A stretch of 15,306 nucleotides of DNA from Bacillota bacterium (GTDB lineage: Bacteria > Bacillota > Clostridia > Saccharofermentanales > Fastidiosipilaceae), in NCBI GenBank assembly GCA_023388205.1, contig JAEWGS010000057.1, forward strand, positions 1-15,306, written 5' to 3'. Position 1 is the first letter of the stretch, and the number at the start of each line of letters is the position of its first letter. Under the pieces are notes generated by a model. The model was given only the letters and a program-made list of their open reading frames with translations. It ran no database searches and was not told the DNA's origin. The position numbers and the translations under genes were made by a program. Of the stretch, positions 7,231 to 14,336 are shown piece after piece.

Positions 7231-8955
7231 ATGCCGATGAAACAGCGCTGTAATGCTATTTTGCTGCACTTGAGCTCTTTGCCGAGTCCTTTTGGCATTG
7301 GGGTGATGGGCGAGGAGGCTCTGGATTTTGCAAAACGCCTGGCGGAGGCGGGGGTGTCTTATTGGCAGATTTTGCCTTTGACCTATCCGCTTGAAGATTC
7401 GCCGTATCAAAGCTTGTCCGCTTTTGCAGGTAATCCCGCCTTTATTGATCCAAGAGATTTGGTGGATCGGGGCCTTTTACTTGCGTCGGAACTTGAGCAG
7501 TTCAAGGCGAATGCGAAAAGCGATTACCAGGTGGACTTTGCTTTTGTCCACGAAAACGCAAAGCGATATTTGAAGACGGCATTTTTGAGGCTGGGTCCGA
7601 CGCAACAGCAGGCGCTCGAGGCCTTTTTGGAAGAGCAGCCTTGGCTGGATGATTTTGCGCTTTACATTATTGCGAAAGAAAAGAATGATCTCAAAGCGCC
7701 CTACGATTGGAGCGATGCGGCGCTAAGGCACCGCGATCCGGAGGCTTTGGCACAGCTTCGCGCGGAAAATGCAAAAGATTACTGGTATCACATCTTTGTA
7801 CAATGGTTGTTTTTTGAACAGTGGCGCACGCTTAAAAACAAGATCAATGAGATGGGCGTGGGTATTTTTGGAGATATCCCGTTTTATGTGGCGACCGATT
7901 CGGTGGAGACTTGGGTCAATCCAGACCTGTTTGCCGTGGATCAAGATCTGAGGCCGACGTGGCTGGCGGGTGTGCCGCCGGATTATTTTGCTGTGGACGG
8001 GCAGCTTTGGGGAAATGCGATTTATAACTGGTCTGCGATGCAGCAAGAACAGTATGCGTGGTGGATTGATCGCATTGCGGCGTCTTTGGAACTTTATGAT
8101 CTTCTGCGGATCGATCATTTCCGAGGTTTTAGCTCATATTGGGCGGTGCCGGCGGGTGAAAAGACTGCGAGAGGGGGGCATTGGGAGCAAGGTCCTGGCA
8201 TGGATTTATTCCGGGCGCTTGCAGCTTCGCCAAAGATTAAAACTTCGGGACACGATTTGCCTATCGTGGCGGAGGATTTGGGCGATATCGATGACGATGT
8301 GCGGCTCTTTTTGCAAGAAAGCGGCTTCCCCGGGATGAAAGTCCTACAGTTTGCCTTTGATGAGACCTATCGTGGCAAAGGCTTGCCCCATTCTTGGACG
8401 GAGCACTGCTGCGCGTATACGGGCACACATGATAACAACACCTTATTTGCTTGGCTCTATGAAGCGAGCGAAGAAACAAGGGCCTTTGCCCTAGCTTATG
8501 CGGGGCTTCCTGCGGAGGTCGATTGGCGCGAAGGGGGCGCGAAATCTCCTGCCTGCCGCGCGATCATCAAAAGCTTGCTGGCCTCTGTGGCGAAGATGAC
8601 GGTCGTTCCGATGCAAGATTTACTGGGCTACGGCGCAGACACCAGAATGAATTGCCCAGGTATTTCTGAAGGGCAGTGGCGCTTTAGGTTGGGTCCAGGG
8701 GCTTTGGAACAAGCGGATTTTGCTTGGCTGACCGAACAGAATCGCCTGTACCAAAGAGCGACAGATTATCGCTTGGTTTACATCGAAGATGAGGCGCTTG
8801 ATGCGGAGCGCAAACGTTTGGGTCTGGTGCTTTTGACGGAAACGGAACTCACGGAAACGATGGGCGAAGCACCTTTGACGGTTGAAAGCGCAGTCCCCGT
8901 GGCGACCTTGAGCGAAGCCTTGTTGGAGCGCTTAGAAAGAGAAGACGAGGAATAA
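7231..8955 (+). CDS. malQ: 4-alpha-glucanotransferase (amylomaltase)
   Basis: This GH77 enzyme of 574 residues transfers alpha-1,4-glucan chains between maltodextrins and frees glucose; it is cytosolic and serves maltodextrin or glycogen turnover. Family features in order: LLHLSSLPSPFGIG, SPYQSLSAFAGNP, DLRPTWLAGVPPDYF, GQLWGNAIYNW, LLRIDHFRG with nucleophile D295, LPIVAEDLGDI with acid/base E348, SGFPGMKVLQFAFD and YTGTHDNNT with D401. AGGAGG at 7216-7221, inside the end of nagA, is nine bases before the ATG at 7231; the TTG at 7213 would lie on top of that site and is rejected. The protein matches the short bacterial/plant DPE1 type (about 500 residues) but carries an extra acidic tail of some 60 residues, from about residue 515, rich in Glu and Leu and of unknown role. 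It forms an operon with nagA. Confidence 0.95.
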   Translation: MPMKQRCNAILLHLSSLPSPFGIGVMGEEALDFAKRLAEAGVSYWQILPLTYPLEDSPYQSLSAFAGNPAFIDPRDLVDRGLLLASELEQFKANAKSDYQVDFAFVHENAKRYLKTAFLRLGPTQQQALEAFLEEQPWLDDFALYIIAKEKNDLKAPYDWSDAALRHRDPEALAQLRAENAKDYWYHIFVQWLFFEQWRTLKNKINEMGVGIFGDIPFYVATDSVETWVNPDLFAVDQDLRPTWLAGVPPDYFAVDGQLWGNAIYNWSAMQQEQYAWWIDRIAASLELYDLLRIDHFRGFSSYWAVPAGEKTARGGHWEQGPGMDLFRALAASPKIKTSGHDLPIVAEDLGDIDDDVRLFLQESGFPGMKVLQFAFDETYRGKGLPHSWTEHCCAYTGTHDNNTLFAWLYEASEETRAFALAYAGLPAEVDWREGGAKSPACRAIIKSLLASVAKMTVVPMQDLLGYGADTRMNCPGISEGQWRFRLGPGALEQADFAWLTEQNRLYQRATDYRLVYIEDEALDAERKRLGLVLLTETELTETMGEAPLTVESAVPVATLSEALLERLEREDEE

Positions 8956-8990
8956 GGTAGAAAGAGAAGAAGAGGAATGAGGGGAAGCGC

Positions 8991-9023
8991 GGGCGTAGAT
9001 TTTGATGCATCTACGCCCTTTTT
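8991..9023 (+). terminator. Intrinsic terminator of the nagA-malQ operon
   Basis: GGGCGTAGAT (8991-9000) pairs perfectly with ATCTACGCCC (9009-9018) around an 8-nt loop, and five Us follow. It is 35 bases beyond the malQ stop. Confidence 0.95.
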
Positions 9024-9163
9024 GTGCACTTCGTGCAGCTTTTCTATGTGCGCATTTGGCGAATGCTTGAGTCGCGCAAGATGAGAGGGCTTGCTTTTGA
9101 ATATATTGCGAGAGAAACGCGAAAAAAAGGCAAAAATCTTGTGCGTTTTTTGTTTGGGGAAGC

Positions 9164-9172
9164 TGATATATT
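9164..9172 (+). promoter_or_regulatory. Extended -10 promoter of the purine permease gene
   Basis: TGATATATT combines the TGn extension with TATATT, which matches five of six bases of the TATAAT consensus. No good -35 box is seen 16-18 bases upstream, which is common for extended -10 promoters. Transcription would start near 9179, giving a leader of about 77 nt that begins just before the hairpins at 9184-9230. The preceding gap from 9024 holds no other feature that I can support. Confidence 0.5.
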
Positions 9173-9183
9173 AAAGACTTCCA

Positions 9184-9230
9184 CGGGATCCAAAACGTCC
9201 TGTGTGCACGGGACGACGTATCGGATTCCG
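9184..9230 (+). promoter_or_regulatory. Two-stem structured RNA leader of the purine permease gene
   Basis: CGGGATCC (9184-9191) pairs along all 8 positions, with one G-U, with GGATTCCG (9223-9230). Inside it CGTCCTGT (9196-9203) pairs with ACGGGACG (9208-9215), with one U-G, around the tetraloop GTGC. Between the stems is an asymmetric internal loop, AAAA on one side and ACGUAUC on the other. No U-tract follows, so it is not a terminator. It fills most of the predicted leader and ends 14 bases before the AAAGGAGG, as a cis-regulatory RNA could. The conserved bases of the purine riboswitch (three-way junction, UUUCUACC) are absent. The fold was made by eye. Confidence 0.45.
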
Positions 9231-9255
9231 CTTGTTCTCAAATAAAGGAGGAAAC

Positions 9256-10599
9256 ATGGAAGTACGAAATTGGCTCGACCGCAGGTTCTGTCTCACAGAA
9301 CGCAAAACGACCGTGCGCACGGAGATCATGGCGGGAATCACAACCTTCATGACGATGGCGTACATTTTGGCCGTGAACCCGCTCGTTCTGGGTGCAACCG
9401 GCATGGACCCCAATGCGCTCTTTACAGCGACAGCATTGTCAGCCATGCTAGCGACCTTGATCATGGCTTTGAGCGCGAATTACCCTTACGCTCTGGCGCC
9501 GGGCATGGGCTTGAATGCATTCTTCGCTTACACCGTTGTGTTAGGCATGGGGCACAGTTGGCAATTCGCCTTGACTGCGGTTTTGCTAGAAGGTCTGATC
9601 TTCATTGCCCTGAGCTTGTTCAAAGTTCGAGAAGCGATTTTTGATGCGATCCCGACGACGCTTAAAAAAGCGGTTTCCGTCGGGATTGGTCTTTTTATCG
9701 CTTTGATCGGTGCGATCAACGGTGGCCTTGTCAGTTCGGGCAAGGTGGGCGCCGACGGCAAGACCCTATTGGCAGATGGCTTGATCATTCAGCTGGGTGA
9801 TATCACGCAGCCCGCGGCGATCGTCACGATGATTGGCTTGGTCGTCACGGCGGTGCTTTTGGCCTATCGCGTCAAAGGCGCACTTTTGATCGGTATCGTT
9901 GTGTCAACGCTTGCGGGCATTCCGCTTCAGGTGACGCAGCTTCCGGAGCGCATTGTTTCTTTGCCCCCGAGTTTAGCCCCCATCGCTTTCCAATTTGATT
10001 TCTCGAATATATTCAGCTTCGATATGCTGATCGTTTTGTTCTCTTTCCTCTTTGTCGATATTTTTGACACGATCGGCACGCTGGTCGGTGTGGCGAGCAA
10101 GACGAATATGTTGGATCAAAAGGGCAAGCTGCCCAAGATTTCTCAATGCTTGCTTTCGGATGCGGTCGGTACCGTTGCGGGTTCATGTATGGGAACGTCG
10201 ACCGTCACAACCTTTGTGGAATCTTCGTCGGGTGTGGCTGAAGGCGGAAGAACCGGTCTCACGTCGATCACGACGGCATGCTTCTTTGGTTTGGCGCTCT
10301 TCTTCGCTCCGATTTTTGGAATTATCCCGAGCGCGGCGACGGCTCCGGCTTTGATCCTCGTGGGTCTCTTCATGATGAGCCCGATCAAGGACATCGACCT
10401 TTCTGACTTCACGGAAGCGGTTCCTGCTTTTATGACCATCGTCATGATGCCGTTTGCTTACTCCATTGCTGATGGGATTTGCTTCGGTATGCTGAGCTAT
10501 GTGCTGGTGAAACTCTTGACCCGCAAGTTCCGTGACATTTCTCCGATGCTCTACATCCTCGCGGTCTTGTTCTTGCTGCGCTACATTTTCTTGACCTGA
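9256..10599 (+). CDS. pbuG: Adenine/guanine/hypoxanthine permease, AzgA/PbuG type
   Basis: This 447-residue inner-membrane transporter of the AzgA branch (COG2252) of the nucleobase-cation symporters takes up purine bases, probably with protons. The N-terminus shows the family pattern FCLTERKTTVRTEIMAGITT followed by FMTMAYILAVNP, then APGMGLNAFFAYTVV. Further on are DIFDTIGTLVGVASK and the signature GTSTVTTFVESSSGVAEGGRTG (from about residue 313), both part of the substrate-binding core. Roughly 12-14 hydrophobic segments fit the family, as does the length. AAAGGAGG at 9244-9251 fixes the ATG at 9256, although the open frame extends back to 9202 through the RNA leader. Which purine it prefers (guanine/hypoxanthine as PbuG or adenine as PbuO) cannot be told. 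It is a single-gene unit. Its product would supply bases that are salvaged with PRPP, the presumed product of the prs-like pair. Confidence 0.92.
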   Translation: MEVRNWLDRRFCLTERKTTVRTEIMAGITTFMTMAYILAVNPLVLGATGMDPNALFTATALSAMLATLIMALSANYPYALAPGMGLNAFFAYTVVLGMGHSWQFALTAVLLEGLIFIALSLFKVREAIFDAIPTTLKKAVSVGIGLFIALIGAINGGLVSSGKVGADGKTLLADGLIIQLGDITQPAAIVTMIGLVVTAVLLAYRVKGALLIGIVVSTLAGIPLQVTQLPERIVSLPPSLAPIAFQFDFSNIFSFDMLIVLFSFLFVDIFDTIGTLVGVASKTNMLDQKGKLPKISQCLLSDAVGTVAGSCMGTSTVTTFVESSSGVAEGGRTGLTSITTACFFGLALFFAPIFGIIPSAATAPALILVGLFMMSPIKDIDLSDFTEAVPAFMTIVMMPFAYSIADGICFGMLSYVLVKLLTRKFRDISPMLYILAVLFLLRYIFLT

Positions 10600-10652
10600 T
10601 CTTCTGCACGCTTTTGAAGATTTTAAGGAAAAGGATTTTAGAAAAACGGTTC

Positions 10653-10725
10653 AGGGGCTCGGCTTGCTCGAGGTGAGCTTAGGGGCTCGGTCTGATTGAG
10701 GTGAGCTCAGGGCTCAGCTCGAGAT
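10653..10725. repeat. Tandem 28-bp repeat, two copies and a degenerate third
   Basis: The unit at 10653-10680 is followed directly by a second at 10681-10708. Both start AGGGGCTCGG and end GAGGTGAGCT plus one base; they differ in about five central or terminal positions. A decayed third copy, AGGGCTCAGCTCGAG, follows from 10709. It lies between the permease stop and its terminator, so it would be transcribed as part of the 3' untranslated region. Confidence 0.75.
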
Positions 10726-10764
10726 CGGCGGAGGCACCTGAACACAAGATCAAATGTTTGACAG

Positions 10765-10788
10765 GGCGGCCTTCGGGTCGCCTTTTTT
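10765..10788 (+). terminator. Intrinsic terminator of the purine permease gene
   Basis: GGCGGCC pairs with GGTCGCC (seven pairs, one G-U) around the very stable UUCG tetraloop, followed by six Us. It is unusually far, about 165 bases, from the permease stop, with the 28-bp repeats in between. Confidence 0.93.
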
Positions 10789-10834
10789 GTGTGAGGTGAG
10801 CCGACAGATCATCCCTGTTTTATCTTAGATGCCA

Positions 10835-10840
10835 TACAAT
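10835..10840 (+). promoter_or_regulatory. Candidate -10 box of the hsdR promoter
   Basis: TACAAT matches five of six bases of the consensus and lies 68 bases before the chosen hsdR start, after the permease terminator. No convincing -35 box is found 16-18 bases upstream, so the call is weak. Confidence 0.3.
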
Positions 10841-10907
10841 AGACGGAAAGAAGGGAAGCGAGCCGTGAGACCAGATGAAGACAAGCACGAACAAAGGAGA
10901 CACGGGG

Positions 10908-13900
10908 ATGACCTTTAATCAAGAATCCGCCATGATCTTTGATAAAGAATCAGACTTTGAGACCGCTTTGATCAACATCCTAACTGAAAAAGGTTGGGAA
11001 AAAGAAGTTTTGAAAAATTATACGGAGCGAGAATTGTTGCGAAATTGGGCGGACATACTCTTTGAGAACAACAGAGATATAGATCGCTTAAACGATTATC
11101 CTTTGACGAACGGAGAGATGCAGCAAATCGTAGAACAAATTGAAGCGCTCAAAACACCCATGAAATTAAATGGCTTCATCAATGGCAAAAGCGTTTCGAT
11201 CGTTCGGGATCATCCTGAAGATAAATTGCATTTCGGAAAAGAGGTCAGTCTCAAAATTTATGACCGCATGGAAATTGCAGCAGGCTCAAGTCGATATCAA
11301 ATCGTCCAGCAACCCCGATTTTCGACTCAATCGAAAATATTAAATGATCGTCGCGGCGACTTAATGCTCCTGATTAATGGTATGCCCGTCATTCATATTG
11401 AGCTCAAAAGAAGTGGCGTGCCCGTCAGTCAATCTTGCGAGCAAATCAAAAAATACGCAAAAGAAGGTGCTTTTACAGGGCTGTTTTCACTTGTTCAGAT
11501 TTTTGTGGCCATGGAGCCCAAGGAAACGGTCTATTTTGCGAACCCGGGATCTGCGGATCAATTTAATCCAAATTACTATTTTCACTGGGCAGACTTTAAT
11601 AATGAACCGATTTATGACTGGCATCAGATCGCGTCGACGCTTCTTTCGATCCCTATGGCGCATCAGCTCATTGGCTTTTATACCGTGGCGGATCGCTCTG
11701 ACGGTGTATTAAAAGTGATGCGTAGTTATCAATATTTTGCGGCGAGTGCGATTTCTGACCGAGTTGCAAAAGCCAAGTGGGAGGGGAATCCTCAGCTCGG
11801 CGGCTATATATGGCACACAACGGGGTCTGGGAAAACCATGACCAGCTTCAAATCAGCTCAATTGATTGCCAATTCGAAAGATGCAGACAAAGTGATCTTT
11901 CTTATGGATCGAATCGAACTGGGCACACAGTCTTTGGAAGAATACAGAGGCTTTTCTGACGTCGATGAAGACGTGCAAGCGACCGAAAACACAAGGGTGC
12001 TTGTGAGCAAACTTAAAAGCTCGGATCCCGCAAACACTTTGATCGTGACGTCCATTCAGAAAATGAGCAACATCAAGGAAGAAGAGGGTGGACTCAATGC
12101 TCATGATATGGAGATCATGGGGAATAAGCGGATTGTGTTTATCATAGATGAAGCTCATCGTTCGACTTTTGGAGACATGCTCATCACGATTAAGGACAGT
12201 TTTCCAAAGGCGATGTTCTTTGGCTTTACAGGTACGCCAATCCAAAAGGAGAACAGTAAAAAAAAGAACACGACCACAACGGTTTTTGGCAATGAATTGC
12301 ACCGATATAGTATTGCGGATGGAATTAGAGATAAAAATGTCCTCGGCTTTGATCCCTACAAAGTTTTGACTTTCAAAGACAAAGACGTGAGAGAAGCAGT
12401 CGCACTGGATCATGCGAGAGCAAAGACGGTCAAAGAGGCGCTTCAAGATCCCCAAAAGAGCAAAATCTTCTATGAATTTATGGATCCCCAAATGCCCATG
12501 GCAGGATATGAAGAAAACGGAGTGCATGTAAAAGGGATCGAAGATTTTATTTCCAACCGTCAGTACCAGACTCCAGCACATACCGAAGCTGTGATCAAAG
12601 ATATTGCTGAGAATTGGGAAACCTTGAGCAGGGGGAGTCAATTCCATGCCCTTTTTGCCACGGCGAGTATTTCAGAAGCCATCCATTATTATCGTCAGAT
12701 GAAGCAAGCGCTCTCAGACCTTAAGATCACCGCACTCTTCGATCCGAATATTGATAACAACGAAGAGGCAAGTTTCAAAGAGGATGGGCTGGTCGAAATT
12801 ATCGAAGACTACAATCGAAGATATGAAAAGACGTTTAGCCTTCCGACATTCCAGGCAATGAAAAAGGATATCGCCGCTCGTTTGGCCCATAAGAAGCCTT
12901 ATGAAAAGATCGCGAAAGAGCCAGAGAAGCAAATCGATCTGCTGATTGTCGTTGACCAAATGCTAACGGGCTTTGATTCGAAATGGATCAATACTTTGTA
13001 TTTGGACAAGGTATTGCGTTATGAGCATCTCATCCAGGCTTTTTCTCGTACGAACAGATTGTTTGGACCAGAAAAACCTTTTGGCACGATCAGATACTAC
13101 AGAAAACCCCATACCATGGAGCGACATGTCAATGAGGCCGTCAAGACCTATTCTGGGGATGTTCCTTTTGGCTTGTTTGTTCCGCAGCTGGTCTCTAATT
13201 TGAAGCAAGTCAATCATTTTTATGCAAGTATTCGTGATCTTTTTGATGCGGCAGGTGTTTTGAACTTCGAAAGCTTGCCAGACGATCAAGCGGCCTGTGG
13301 AAAATTTGCGGCGTATTTTAGAGAACTCAATGGGTATTTAGAAGCGGCAAAAATTCAGGGCTTCAAATGGCATATCGCTGATTACAAGGATGAGCGAACG
13401 GGAGAAACCGTTCATGTGGAGATGGATGAAAACACCTATCTTATCTTGGTGCTTCGTTATAAGGAGCTGAGTCAGCAGGGTGGAAGCTCTGATTCAAAAG
13501 CTCCGTATGACTTGGAAGGATATATTACAACCATTGATACCGGTTTGATTGATAGCGAATATATGAATTCTCGCTTCGAGAAATATATGAAATTGCTGAA
13601 CAAAAATGGAGCGAGCGAAGATGATATTGAAAAGACAAAGACAGAGCTGCATAAGTCTTTTGCCATTCTGACGCAGGAAGAACAGAAGTATGCCAACGTA
13701 TTTTTGGGGGACATTCTAAGGGGAGAAGTTGAAATCATCTCAGGAAAAACGCTGCGCGATTACATCAATGACTATTTGATTAGAGCGAAAAACGACCAAG
13801 TTCAGCGTCTTTCAGATTGCCTAGGCGTCGATGAAAAGTTGCTGAGAACTTTGATGAGTCTCAAGCCAAACGAATATAATTTGAACGAATTTGGCCGATA

Positions 13901-14102
13901 TAATGAGCTTAAAAATACAATAGATAAGGAAAAAGCGCGCCGCTATTTTGAAAAGCTTAAGGGCAAAAAGATCATACCGCCCAAAGTCATAATGATGGCG
14001 GATCATTTTCTTCGCGAGTTTATCTTGAGTGGCGGCTTCGATATCGAAGAAGTAGAAGATCCGAAGCGCGATCAAGAGATCAAAGAACTCGTGTATCGCT
14101 GA
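10908..14102 (+). CDS. hsdR: Type I restriction enzyme, R (endonuclease/translocase) subunit
   Basis: This 1064-residue protein is the motor and nuclease subunit of a type I restriction-modification complex (HsdR2-HsdM2-HsdS), which pulls DNA past the bound complex and cuts unmodified DNA far from the site. An N-terminal PD-(D/E)xK nuclease is visible as RGDLML with D151 and HIELKRSG with E165 and K167. The helicase domain follows: Walker A HTTGSGKT (K309), FIIDEAHRS (D414-H417), GFTGTP (T441-P444), VDQMLTGFDS and motif VI QAFSRTNR (R714, R717). The C-terminal helical region that contacts HsdM extends to the end. Length and motifs are those of an intact enzyme. AAAGGAGA at 10893-10900 supports the ATG at 10908; the in-frame ATG at 10875 has no good site. 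Its AT content is higher than that of the housekeeping genes, as expected of an acquired island. hsdM and a complete hsdS are not in the window. Confidence 0.95.
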   Translation: MTFNQESAMIFDKESDFETALINILTEKGWEKEVLKNYTERELLRNWADILFENNRDIDRLNDYPLTNGEMQQIVEQIEALKTPMKLNGFINGKSVSIVRDHPEDKLHFGKEVSLKIYDRMEIAAGSSRYQIVQQPRFSTQSKILNDRRGDLMLLINGMPVIHIELKRSGVPVSQSCEQIKKYAKEGAFTGLFSLVQIFVAMEPKETVYFANPGSADQFNPNYYFHWADFNNEPIYDWHQIASTLLSIPMAHQLIGFYTVADRSDGVLKVMRSYQYFAASAISDRVAKAKWEGNPQLGGYIWHTTGSGKTMTSFKSAQLIANSKDADKVIFLMDRIELGTQSLEEYRGFSDVDEDVQATENTRVLVSKLKSSDPANTLIVTSIQKMSNIKEEEGGLNAHDMEIMGNKRIVFIIDEAHRSTFGDMLITIKDSFPKAMFFGFTGTPIQKENSKKKNTTTTVFGNELHRYSIADGIRDKNVLGFDPYKVLTFKDKDVREAVALDHARAKTVKEALQDPQKSKIFYEFMDPQMPMAGYEENGVHVKGIEDFISNRQYQTPAHTEAVIKDIAENWETLSRGSQFHALFATASISEAIHYYRQMKQALSDLKITALFDPNIDNNEEASFKEDGLVEIIEDYNRRYEKTFSLPTFQAMKKDIAARLAHKKPYEKIAKEPEKQIDLLIVVDQMLTGFDSKWINTLYLDKVLRYEHLIQAFSRTNRLFGPEKPFGTIRYYRKPHTMERHVNEAVKTYSGDVPFGLFVPQLVSNLKQVNHFYASIRDLFDAAGVLNFESLPDDQAACGKFAAYFRELNGYLEAAKIQGFKWHIADYKDERTGETVHVEMDENTYLILVLRYKELSQQGGSSDSKAPYDLEGYITTIDTGLIDSEYMNSRFEKYMKLLNKNGASEDDIEKTKTELHKSFAILTQEEQKYANVFLGDILRGEVEIISGKTLRDYINDYLIRAKNDQVQRLSDCLGVDEKLLRTLMSLKPNEYNLNEFGRYNELKNTIDKEKARRYFEKLKGKKIIPPKVIMMADHFLREFILSGGFDIEEVEDPKRDQEIKELVYR

Positions 14103-14138
14103 TCCGTATCGTTGATCTGTATCGCTGATCTGTATCGG
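14093..14138. repeat. Tandem 13-bp repeat overlapping the end of hsdR
   Basis: GTATCGCTGATCC (14093-14105), GTATCGTTGATCT (14106-14118) and GTATCGCTGATCT (14119-14131) are followed by a partial GTATCGG. The first copy contains the TGA stop codon of hsdR. Loss or gain of copies would not alter the HsdR protein, because the first copy supplies the stop. Confidence 0.85.
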
Positions 14139-14175
14139 AAAGCCTGGATACAGTGAACGCTAAGAATCAAATTTT

Positions 14176-14226
14176 CGCCTTGAGTGCGCTTTTTTATCTT
14201 TCTCGCCTCAAGGCGCTTTCTTTTTT
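14176..14226 (+). terminator. Intrinsic terminator of hsdR
   Basis: CGCCTTGAG (14176-14184) pairs perfectly with CTCAAGGCG (14207-14215) over a 22-nt loop. A smaller alternative, CGCC-TCAA-GGCG at 14204-14215, uses the same right arm. CTTTCTTTTTT follows either form. It isolates hsdR transcription from the recombinase gene and any invertible segment. Confidence 0.85.
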
Positions 14227-14296
14227 GTTGGATCGTTGGATCATAGAAAATTGAAGCGATTGTTTTTATCCTTTGTGTGATTGGCCTCCATTCAAA

Positions 14297-14313
14297 ACCC
14301 TTCATCAGCGTAA
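14297..14313 (+). repeat. Left arm of 17-bp inverted repeat, likely recombination site
   Basis: ACCCTTCATCAGCGTAA is the exact reverse complement of 15275-15291. Read in frame it encodes TLHQR, followed by an Asn codon and TGA (14315-14317). Upstream of it that frame has no hsdS-like sequence and meets a stop at 14252-14254. Within and beside it TCATCA (14302-14307) and TGATGA (14315-14320) form a short inverted repeat with a 7-bp spacer, an arrangement expected for a tyrosine recombinase core site. It lies 23 bases before the recombinase ATG. Confidence 0.85.
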
Positions 14314-14336
14314 TTGATGACTCAGAAGGGGGACTT

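Noticed and set aside
9184..9230. Classical guanine/adenine riboswitch before the permease
   Set aside because: The three-way junction and the conserved UUUCUACC and UAUA elements are missing; only two nested stems are present.
9024..9245. 73-codon + strand frame starting GTG between malQ and the permease
   Set aside because: The GTG lies right at the end of the terminator, no ribosome binding site precedes it, and the frame runs through the promoter and RNA leader of the permease.
10758..10763. Perfect TTGACA -35 box upstream of hsdR
   Set aside because: The position where a -10 box would fall is inside the UUCG terminator hairpin and its U-tract, with no TATAAT-like sequence, so the match is probably chance.
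10865..10918. Short GTG-started frame overlapping the hsdR start, as a leader peptide
   Set aside because: Its ribosome binding site is weak, the peptide has no informative pattern, and nothing else suggests attenuation.
11853..12647. 264-codon minus-strand frame opposite hsdR
   Set aside because: The hsdR frame here carries the helicase motifs; the antisense product is rich in Cys, His and Phe as typical of shadow frames.
14277..14336. Upstream GTG start for the recombinase at 14277
   Set aside because: It would make the inverted repeat part of the protein and lacks a ribosome binding site, while the ATG at 14337 has AAGGGGGA at proper spacing.
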